Part shown: positions 32,179 through 39,047 of the stretch, piece after piece
Position numbering within the stretch: the stretch's first letter is position 1
Layout of the letters: each line of letters starts with the position of its first letter
Assembly: GCF_047345485.1 (NCBI RefSeq)
Contig: NZ_JBLFEN010000006.1
Span: 1-64,000, forward strand
Length of the DNA stretch: 64,000 bases
Source of the DNA: Jejuia sp047345485
GTDB taxonomy: Bacteria; Bacteroidota; Bacteroidia; Flavobacteriales; Flavobacteriaceae
Direction: 5' to 3'
Notes under the pieces: generated by a model
Databases searched by the model: none
What the model saw: the letters and a program-made list of their open reading frames with translations, nothing else
Told to the model about the DNA's origin: nothing
Translations under genes and position numbers: made by a program

Positions 32179-32463
32179 ATGGATTTAGAAATAGTTACTT
32201 GTAATAATTTTATTAAATTAAGAGGCGAAATCAACAAGAATAATGTTGAGATATTTCAAACTAACCTACAAAATGCACTCAAAAAATTTAGTGAATTAAC
32301 CATCAGTATTGAAGGTTTAAAAACTGTTGATCGTTTTGGGGTTAATGCTCTAGCAGATTTACATGTAAAATCTATAAAAGATAATAAACAACTATATATA
32401 GTTGGGCTAGGTTGTAAAGAACTTTATGATCATTTCAAATCACAAGAAATAGCTGCTGCATAA
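32179..32463 (+). CDS. STAS-domain protein (second of a tandem pair)
   Basis: A 94-residue paralogue of the preceding STAS protein, sharing MDL, CNNF, ELTISIEGL, VDR and the identical GLGCKELYDHFK. The phospho-site motif is again altered, to DRFG. It has its own leader with TATATTTA at 32117-32124, so the pair are separate transcription units despite being adjacent. The pair probably arose by tandem duplication. A conserved Cys in GLGC and one in CNNF are present in both and might serve redox or metal sensing, which is only a suggestion. Confidence 0.8.
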   Translation: MDLEIVTCNNFIKLRGEINKNNVEIFQTNLQNALKKFSELTISIEGLKTVDRFGVNALADLHVKSIKDNKQLYIVGLGCKELYDHFKSQEIAAA

Positions 32464-32470
32464 ATCTAAG

Positions 32471-33571
32471 TTATAAAATAGATTTCTGTTTTTTATAAAA
32501 AGTATCGGCTTGCAATTGTAATAATTCGCGAGCCTTTTTGTTTTTATAGGCATATAGTTCCTGATCTTCTGTGATATCAGAATATACACTATCATTCAAA
32601 GCATTCTCTGTATGTAACAATGCGGCTCTTTGGTGTTTATTTTGCAGTATTACATGTTTAAGCGTTTCTTCCTCATCTTGCAATTTATAGTCGTAAGCAC
32701 CTCTTGGCGAGATAAGTTTAGCAAAAATTGGAGATGTTTCTATGGCTAAGAACAACAAGAATATAAAAAATGAGGGTAGCCAAGGTAATTTATCTAGAGC
32801 ATTAATACGTGCCATTAAACCGTCAAAGTTAGAGATAATAGGTTGAGTGCTTAACACCTTATCGTTATAATCTCCTTTCAGTTCGGTAATTTTAGTTTCT
32901 GCAGCTTTAATTTTAGCCTCGTTTTCTGCTTTTAGTGTTTGCAAATTTGCTAATGCTGCATCATGTTTTTCGCGCTTTTCTTTATATACGGGTCCTTTTC
33001 CTAATAACTCGGTTCCTGCAGTGCCTTCTGCCTCGGCGATATAGGTATTATATAAACTGTTTACTTCGTTTTCTTTTAGTTTAATGTCGTTTTGTAAACC
33101 AGCTATTTCAGTATTTAAGGTTTCAATTTCAGGAGTGAATTGTTCCGCTATTTGATTTTGATTTGCCATTGTCATAGCGTTTTTCTCTTCCAACAACACT
33201 TGGTTTATTTCTTTTTCGAAGATTTTTAATTCTAACGGTTTTGCAATTACAATGGCAATAATTACTGCTAAAATGATTCTTGGTGTAGCTTGGATAAATT
33301 CGTCAAAAGTGCTTCCTGTCTTCTTAATAGTAGAAACAATATATCTGTCTAAATTAAAAATAAGCAGCCCCCAGATTAACCCGAAAAAGATGGCTGTAAA
33401 TATAGTGTCGAACACGGTGTATAGTGCATAACCAGCAGCAATAAAAGCCATAACGGCCGTAAAGAAAACAGTAGCGCCAATACCAGCATATTTATTTTGT
33501 TCTCCTGTAGAACAATTCTCTAAAATTTGGGTGTCTGCCCCTGAGCAGATGATGAAAAAACGCTTTAACAT
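32471..33571 (-). CDS. DUF4407 membrane protein with coiled coil
   Basis: A 366-residue protein of the DUF4407 family. Two N-terminal helices (ATVFFTAVMAFIAAGYALYTVF and IFTAIFFGLIWGLLIFNLDRYIV) are followed by a third near IILAVIIAIVIAKPLELKIF. A long coiled coil (about residues 125-240) with ELLGKGPVYKEKREKHDAAL comes next, then a further helix WLPSFFIFLLFLAIETSPIFAKL. Function unknown. It is convergent to the second STAS gene with seven bases between stops. Coiled coil and helices suggest an oligomeric envelope component. Confidence 0.9.
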   Translation of the reverse strand: MLKRFFIICSGADTQILENCSTGEQNKYAGIGATVFFTAVMAFIAAGYALYTVFDTIFTAIFFGLIWGLLIFNLDRYIVSTIKKTGSTFDEFIQATPRIILAVIIAIVIAKPLELKIFEKEINQVLLEEKNAMTMANQNQIAEQFTPEIETLNTEIAGLQNDIKLKENEVNSLYNTYIAEAEGTAGTELLGKGPVYKEKREKHDAALANLQTLKAENEAKIKAAETKITELKGDYNDKVLSTQPIISNFDGLMARINALDKLPWLPSFFIFLLFLAIETSPIFAKLISPRGAYDYKLQDEEETLKHVILQNKHQRAALLHTENALNDSVYSDITEDQELYAYKNKKARELLQLQADTFYKKQKSIL

Positions 33572-33722
33572 GATTGATAGTTTTTTGATTGACTGCCTAA
33601 GGCAGATTGATGATTGACTATTAGAACGTTAAAGCGTTGGATTTGTTACATAATTATATTGAAAAATGGCATATATAATTTGAAACCTACATTATGTTTT
33701 AGCTTAAAAAAAACTAAATCTT

Positions 33723-35879
33723 TTATTTATTTTCTACAGATTTGATAGAATCATCTAAATTTTTTAGCAACAAGACGCTATTATTAAGACTGTTAAGTTG
33801 TTCTTTTAAAGTGGCTCTCATAATATCATTTTTCGCTACTTTTAGTAGTTTATTTATAGACTCTATTTTTTTTTCTAAATTTTTTGAGATAAGGTCAAGT
33901 CGTTCACTTAAAAACTTTTTTTGTTTTATTATTTCTACTTTTTCTTTTTCTGTTTTTGCCGATTTTAATTGTTCATCATATTGTTTTATTTTTTCTGCAA
34001 AATATAAATAGAGGCTTTCTTTTAGTTTTTTTGTATGGGCTGTTTCTTTATTTGTTGCGGGTGCAAGAATATCTGAAGGTTTTTCTTTTGTTTCTTTTTT
34101 TGTTTCAGGTGTAACTGGTGGAGGTATAGGTGGAGGTATTTTTGAAAAATCGGGATACGATTCTGCATTCTTTTTTTGGTCTTTAGACATTATACCATAT
34201 AAGTATTTTATTCTTTTTACATCCTTGAGTTTTATGATTGGAAACTCGCTTTCAAGTTGAGAAATACAATGCTTAGCCAATTTATTATATTCTATAATTT
34301 GTTTTAGAGTGGCTTTTTTCTGAGTTTTTTCTTGTTGAAGTTTGTTTGGGATTTTAGGTGCTCTTAAAAGCTTGAATTTTATTATGTCTTCTAAAGTTAA
34401 GACTTTATATAAATCATCAAGTTGAGTTTTTAAAATTTTTAATTCTGAATCATTTTGAGTGTCAGAATTTAAATAGTACGTTATTTCATTTGAATATTTT
34501 AAAAACATTTTGTTATATGTTTTAATTCTATAATCCTGATTTTGTTGTTGGAACCCTTTTTTTGTTTTCAATATATAGTGTCCAGACTCATAAGAGCCTT
34601 TTTCAGAATTATAAAATTTATTTGAATAGCTATAAATATCTTGTGGTGTGTAATTATTTAATTCTTTGGTTTTTATAGTTTCTCCATCAATAGAAAATGT
34701 GAGGTTTTTTGAACTTTTCCAACGATTAAATTCTTTTTGTGTTGGATGGCGTGGTATAGCATTTATTTTGTTCAGATTAAACCATTGAAAATGAGGTTTG
34801 TTAACAACCTTACGTTGTGCTTTTGTCATCATTTTATAAATGGCAGTAAACCTTAAATGTTCATCATAGCCAATTCTTCGGGTTTTATTAAATTCGTTTG
34901 TAAAATCATTATATTCTTTAAGGGTAGCTTCAGTTACGCCATTACCTTCCTTTAGTAATGGAATTTCTGTAAGATGATTTGTGTCTAAATTATTATTTTT
35001 TTCAATCGAAACTTTTTGACTAAACCCATATATTAATATCGCAAGTATTGGTAAAAAAATAAAGCTTCTAAGACAAATACTTAATTTTGATGTTTTTATT
35101 TTCATAACGGTTAATCGTTTTTTGATTAATGAATAGTTAATGGCATTTGCTAATTGATTTTGCGGAGCATTTGATGAGAATGCTAATAATAATTGTTGAT
35201 AATGTTTTGTGTTAGCGCCTTTGTTTATAACACTTTGGTCTGCTAAAAATTCATGATTTAATTTGACGTCTTTTTTTATAAAATATAGCAATGGGTTAAA
35301 CCAAAAAAGTATTTGAAGCAGTTCAATACATAGAATATCTAAGGCATGTTTTTGTTTAGCATGGGTTTGTTCGTGAAGAATTATTTCATTAGGTATTTTG
35401 TTCTGTTTGTAATAGGTTTTGTTGAGAAAAATATAATTGAAAAAGGTATGTGGTGTCACTAAATTTTGCAGTAAAACAATTATAAAATTTTTGTTTTTAA
35501 TTTTTTCATTGGCTTTAATTCTTGTAAAAAGTTGGTGTAAGTTTTTAAAGAATCTGAATGCGTATAATATAACCCCAAACACATAAATAGTCCATAAAAT
35601 ATTTGGTAAATAGTCTTCTAATGTTCTAGTCTCAATTATTTCAACATTTTGAGGTATTGAGTAGTTATGAAGTGGGGAAACAGTAAAATTTTGTGGCTCT
35701 GGAGTGACTACTTCTACATATTCTGTAAAAGTTATAAATGGTATTACGATTGAAATTATAAGAATACCAATTAAGTAAAATCGCTTAAAAGTATGTGCGC
35801 TAGTTTGTTCTAAAAGTAGTTTATAAAACAGCATAAAAATAGCTAAACAAGCACTAGATTTTAATAGGAGTAAAAGCAT
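33723..35879 (-). CDS. M56 membrane metallopeptidase with long coiled-coil C terminus (second module)
   Basis: A 718-residue BlaR1-like sensor protease. The membrane part resembles that of the first module, and the zinc motif H169-E-Q-T-H173 sits at exactly the same residue number. A helix near residue 275 (FIFLPILAILIYGFS) leads into an approximately 430-residue periplasmic region. That region lacks the TonB-C domain; instead it has a Pro-rich linker (PPPIPPPVTPETKKE) and a long Lys/Glu coiled coil. Sensor output is therefore probably similar, but the signal differs. It is the second gene after blaI with a two-base gap. Confidence 0.88.
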   Translation of the reverse strand: MLLLLLKSSACLAIFMLFYKLLLEQTSAHTFKRFYLIGILIISIVIPFITFTEYVEVVTPEPQNFTVSPLHNYSIPQNVEIIETRTLEDYLPNILWTIYVFGVILYAFRFFKNLHQLFTRIKANEKIKNKNFIIVLLQNLVTPHTFFNYIFLNKTYYKQNKIPNEIILHEQTHAKQKHALDILCIELLQILFWFNPLLYFIKKDVKLNHEFLADQSVINKGANTKHYQQLLLAFSSNAPQNQLANAINYSLIKKRLTVMKIKTSKLSICLRSFIFLPILAILIYGFSQKVSIEKNNNLDTNHLTEIPLLKEGNGVTEATLKEYNDFTNEFNKTRRIGYDEHLRFTAIYKMMTKAQRKVVNKPHFQWFNLNKINAIPRHPTQKEFNRWKSSKNLTFSIDGETIKTKELNNYTPQDIYSYSNKFYNSEKGSYESGHYILKTKKGFQQQNQDYRIKTYNKMFLKYSNEITYYLNSDTQNDSELKILKTQLDDLYKVLTLEDIIKFKLLRAPKIPNKLQQEKTQKKATLKQIIEYNKLAKHCISQLESEFPIIKLKDVKRIKYLYGIMSKDQKKNAESYPDFSKIPPPIPPPVTPETKKETKEKPSDILAPATNKETAHTKKLKESLYLYFAEKIKQYDEQLKSAKTEKEKVEIIKQKKFLSERLDLISKNLEKKIESINKLLKVAKNDIMRATLKEQLNSLNNSVLLLKNLDDSIKSVENK

Positions 35880-35881
35880 AA

Positions 35882-36247
35882 CTATTTCTTTTTAATTTCA
35901 CTATCAATTAAGGTTTTTAAGTCTTCTAACTCTTCTTTAGATAGGTTAGTTTCTTTGGTAAAGAATGATGCAAACTGTGAAGCACTATCGTTAAAAAAGT
36001 TCTTTATCAACCCATTTACATGTTTTGAGAAATAGTCTTTCTTTTTTACCAAAGGATAGTATTCTCTAGATTTTCCATAAAGTTTGTATGCAATAAAACC
36101 TTTACCAGTCATGCGTTTTAATAGGGTCGCTACTGTAGTGTTTGCTGGTTTGGGTTCAGTATAAGCATCTAGCAAATCTTTCATAAATGCTTTTTTAAGC
36201 TTCCAGAGGTGATTCATTAACTCTTCTTCCGTTTTTGATAATTGCAT
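35882..36247 (-). CDS. BlaI/MecI/CopY-family repressor (second module)
   Basis: A 121-residue winged-helix repressor: LSKTEEELMNHLWKLKKAFMKDLLDAY then the recognition segment PANTTVATLLKRMTGKGFIAYKLYGKSREYYP. It is a paralogue of the protein at 20267-20629, differing in the recognition helix (TTVATLLKRM versus NTVSTIVRIL), in keeping with a different operator sequence. It precedes the M56 gene by two bases. Three operator-like sites upstream cover its promoter, so autorepression is expected. Confidence 0.93.
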   Translation of the reverse strand: MQLSKTEEELMNHLWKLKKAFMKDLLDAYTEPKPANTTVATLLKRMTGKGFIAYKLYGKSREYYPLVKKKDYFSKHVNGLIKNFFNDSASQFASFFTKETNLSKEELEDLKTLIDSEIKKK

Positions 36248-36249
36248 TG

Positions 36250-36313
36250 TTCTACAAGATTAGAATGTTCTCTACAAATGTAGAATAAAAATATTGATTC
36301 TACAAGTTTAGAG
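36250..36313 (-). promoter_or_regulatory. promoter with three operators for the second BlaI module
   Basis: Sites related to TTCTACA-N-TAGAA lie at 36250-36265, 36270-36285 and 36298-36313. On the minus strand a -7 box TACATTTG occupies 36283-36276 inside the middle site. A -33 CTTG lies 20 bases upstream inside the distal site, and the proximal site covers the leader. This fits repression by the BlaI protein encoded just downstream. Confidence 0.7.
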
Positions 36314-36330
36314 GAGAAAAAACTAAAAGA

Positions 36331-37191
36331 CTACCCTTTTTTAGACCGTACACTCTCAATAACAACAGTAGCCAGAATTAAAGCGCCACCAATAAAAGTG
36401 TTTGTTGTAGGTATTTCGTTTAAGAAGAAATATGCCATAATAATACCAAAAATAGGTTGTGCGCTACCAATAATACTTGCAGTACTTACTGAAAAGTTTT
36501 TTAGACTACTAATAAATAAGGAATGGCCAATAGCTGTTGTAACTAAACCTAAAATTAATAGATAGGGCAATTGTGTTTGTACCTGTACTACATCTACATT
36601 GAATAATACAGGTATTAACAAAACACTTACTATAATGCATTGTTGCATCATAAGTACTGTGCCATCATAGGTGGTAACGTGTCGTTTTAAAATAAGGTTT
36701 CTAAGTGCGTAACAAAATGCGGAAAACACTCCTAAAAGTATACCTTTGAGATAAGAACTCTCAAAGTTAATTTCTGGTGCTAGAATATAAATACCTAGCA
36801 ATACCATAAACCCTAGTAAAATATGTATGGGGTTGAGTTTAGTTTTTGTAAAAAGGGGTTCTAACAGGGCTGTAATTACTGGAAATGTAAACATTGCCAG
36901 CATACCAACAGCTACGTTTGATAGTTTTAAGGCTAAAAAGTAGGTAACCCAATGTGTGCCTAATAAAATACCACCAATTATAATGGTTGGCGCATCCTTT
37001 TTTGAATGTAGTGTAATGTTTAACTTTCTGTATTTACAAAACAGAAACAGGAAAATTGCTGCTAAAACACTTCTAAACCATATAATTAAAGGTGTTGGCA
37101 GATTGATGTACTTTCCTAAAACACCGGATGTACTGATAAAAAGTGTTGCTAAACCTAGCAATAAAAGGTGATTGGTATGTTGGTTTTTCAT
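36331..37191 (-). CDS. EamA-family (DMT) transporter
   Basis: A 286-residue inner-membrane protein with ten predicted helices, in two EamA repeats (about residues 8-135 and 150-280). Motifs include STSGVLGKYINLPTPLIIWFRS and, in the second repeat, SAFCYALRNLILKRH and GSAQPIFGIIMAYFFLNEIP. Family members export amino acids, nucleotides or other metabolites. No substrate can be read from the sequence. It is a single gene in front of the second BlaI module, separated from the dipeptidase gene by a structured repeat. Confidence 0.9.
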   Translation of the reverse strand: MKNQHTNHLLLLGLATLFISTSGVLGKYINLPTPLIIWFRSVLAAIFLFLFCKYRKLNITLHSKKDAPTIIIGGILLGTHWVTYFLALKLSNVAVGMLAMFTFPVITALLEPLFTKTKLNPIHILLGFMVLLGIYILAPEINFESSYLKGILLGVFSAFCYALRNLILKRHVTTYDGTVLMMQQCIIVSVLLIPVLFNVDVVQVQTQLPYLLILGLVTTAIGHSLFISSLKNFSVSTASIIGSAQPIFGIIMAYFFLNEIPTTNTFIGGALILATVVIESVRSKKG

Positions 37192-37204
37192 TTGTTTGAT
37201 TTAG

Positions 37205-37328
37205 CAGCCGAATTTGCGTTAGGGATTGCAGCGGCATCCTTTTTTGTTTTTCTCAAAAAAGATATAGCGGAAAGCCCGACCCCTTGTGGGTGACCTGCCT
37301 GCGATACCGCAGGTAGGCAGGCGCCCGA
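37205..37328 (+). repeat. structured intergenic element, copy D, with nested palindrome
   Basis: The element starts near GCAGCCGAATTTGCGTTAGG and has the core GGAAAGCCCGACCCCTTGTG. Between GGGTG and GCGCCCG, where copy A is continuous, a GC-rich hairpin (CCTGCCTGCG, ATAC, CGCAGGTAGGCAGG) is inserted. The element lies between two minus-strand genes and ends one base before the dipeptidase stop codon. Confidence 0.65.
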
Positions 37329-37329
37329 A

Positions 37330-38721
37330 TTATTTTTTTGAAAGCTTGGTAAAATACTTATAAAAATAAGGTATGGTTTCTATGCCTTTTAAGTAATTCC
37401 AAATACCAAAATGTTCGTTTGGCGAATGTATAGCATCACTATCGAGACCAAAGCCCATTAAAATGGTTTTACTTTTAAGTTCTTTTTCGAAAAGAGAAAC
37501 AATGGGGATGCTGCCACCACTACGTTGTGGAATTGGCGTTTTATTAAATGTGTTTTGATAGGCCATACTTGCTGCTTTGTAGCCGATATTATCTATTGGT
37601 GTTACGTAACCTTGGCCGCCATGATGTGGTGTTACTTTTAATTTTACGCCTTTAGGTGCGATACTTTCAAAATGTGTTTTGAATAGTTGGGTGATCTCTT
37701 CCCAATCCTGATGTGGTACCAAGCGCATAGAAATTTTTGCGTATGCTTTACTAGCTATTACTGTTTTTGCGCCTTCGCCAGTATAGCCACCCCAAATACC
37801 GTTTATATCTAATGTTGGGCGAATAGAGTTGCGTTCGTTAGTGGTGTAACCAGCTTCTCCGTAAACAGCATCTATATCTAAAGCTTTTTTGTAGTTGTCT
37901 AGATTAAAGGGTGCTTTTGCCATTTCAGCACGCTCTTCTTTAGAGAGTTCTTCTACCTTATCGTAAAATCCTGGGATGGTAATGTGGTTGTTCTCATCAT
38001 GAAGTGCCGCAATCATTTTGGTAAGTATATTTATGGGGTTTGCAACAGCACCGCCATATAAACCAGAGTGTAAATCTCGATTTGGTCCTGTAACTTCAAC
38101 TTCAACATAACTTAACCCACGAAGTCCTGTGGTAATAGATGGGACATCTTTGGCAATCATGCCAGTATCAGAAATAAGAATAACATCATTCTTTAATTTC
38201 TCTTGATTATTTTTTACGAAAGTAGATAGGTTTTTACTGCCAACTTCTTCTTCACCTTCAATCATGAATTTCACATTACAGGGCAGTTGGTTAGTAGCTG
38301 TCATAAATTCCATTGCCTTCACATGCATATACATTTGGCCTTTGTCGTCACAAGCACCACGCGCAAAAATAGCGCCTTCTGGATGTTTTTCTGTGTTTTT
38401 TATTATAGGCTCAAATGGTGGCGAGTCCCATAAATCTATAGGGTCTGGTGGTTGTACGTCGTAATGTCCGTATACTAAAATGGTTGGTAAATTACTGTTT
38501 ATTATCTTTTCGCCATAAACTATAGGGTAGCCATCGGTTTTACAAATTTCAACACTGTCGCAACCTGCATTTTCAAGACTTGTCTTTATGGCTTCTGCAG
38601 TTTTTAAAACATTATTTCTGTAGGCAGAATCGGCGCTTATAGATGGGATTTTAAGCAAATTGATAAGCTCGTCAATAAATCGATTTTGATGTTCTTTTAT
38701 ATAAGGTTTTATGTTTTCCAT
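37330..38721 (-). CDS. M20-family dipeptidase
   Basis: A 463-residue zinc metallopeptidase of the M20 (carnosinase/PepV-like) family. Zinc ligand motifs are complete: YGHYDVQPP (His), RGACDDKGQM (bridging Asp), EGEEEVGS (catalytic Glu pair) and DTGM. The dimerisation domain begins at TGLRGLSYVEVEVTGPNRDLHSG. The last His is in DSDAIHSPNEHF. No signal peptide, so it probably cleaves dipeptides in the cytoplasm. It is a single gene, divergent from tRNA-Leu. Confidence 0.95.
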   Translation of the reverse strand: MENIKPYIKEHQNRFIDELINLLKIPSISADSAYRNNVLKTAEAIKTSLENAGCDSVEICKTDGYPIVYGEKIINSNLPTILVYGHYDVQPPDPIDLWDSPPFEPIIKNTEKHPEGAIFARGACDDKGQMYMHVKAMEFMTATNQLPCNVKFMIEGEEEVGSKNLSTFVKNNQEKLKNDVILISDTGMIAKDVPSITTGLRGLSYVEVEVTGPNRDLHSGLYGGAVANPINILTKMIAALHDENNHITIPGFYDKVEELSKEERAEMAKAPFNLDNYKKALDIDAVYGEAGYTTNERNSIRPTLDINGIWGGYTGEGAKTVIASKAYAKISMRLVPHQDWEEITQLFKTHFESIAPKGVKLKVTPHHGGQGYVTPIDNIGYKAASMAYQNTFNKTPIPQRSGGSIPIVSLFEKELKSKTILMGFGLDSDAIHSPNEHFGIWNYLKGIETIPYFYKYFTKLSKK

Positions 38722-38781
38722 AGTTTATTAAGAAAGGTAATATTCAAAAATATAAAAAAGAATACTTTTTAGGGTAATGAG

Positions 38782-38811
38782 TTTGGAATTTAAAAATCTT
38801 GATTATATTTG
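38782..38811 (+). promoter_or_regulatory. promoter of tRNA-Leu
   Basis: TTTG at 38782-38785 and TATATTTG at 38804-38811 with 18 bases between them. The tRNA starts 11 bases after the -7 box. Confidence 0.8.
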
Positions 38812-38821
38812 CAATCCTTTT

Positions 38822-38903
38822 GCGGGCGTGGTGGAATTGGTAGACACGCTAGACTTAGGATCTAGTGCCGCGAGGTGTGGGAGTTCGAGTCTCCCCGCCC
38901 GCA
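38822..38903 (+). tRNA. tRNA-Leu (anticodon TAG)
   Basis: An 82-base class II tRNA. Acceptor GCGGGCG (38822-38828) pairs with CGCCCGC (38896-38902), with discriminator A at 38903. The anticodon loop CTTAGGA has TAG at 38856-38858 on a CTAGA/TCTAG stem. A short variable arm follows, as in Leu tRNAs. CCA is not encoded. Confidence 0.96.
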
Positions 38904-38908
38904 CAAAA

Positions 38909-38939
38909 AACGTTTCTCTTTTTAGAGAAGCGTTTTTTT
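38909..38939 (+). terminator. terminator of tRNA-Leu
   Basis: AACGTTTCTCT (38909-38919) pairs with AGAGAAGCGTT (38924-38934) with one G-T pair. A TTTT loop and a T-run follow. Confidence 0.9.
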
Positions 38940-39047
38940 ATTCTTAAAATTAACACAAAACTTTGTAACATATTTAGCGTTAGCAAGTCTTCCAGATAAC
39001 GACTAATGTAATATTTCGTAATTTTGTTATACAATATAAATCACAAT

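Noticed and set aside
33593..33605. Short palindrome CTGCC-TAA-GGCAG upstream of the DUF4407 gene
   Set aside because: Five base pairs only; it resembles the CCTGCCT hairpin near 37300 but the similarity is too short to group them.
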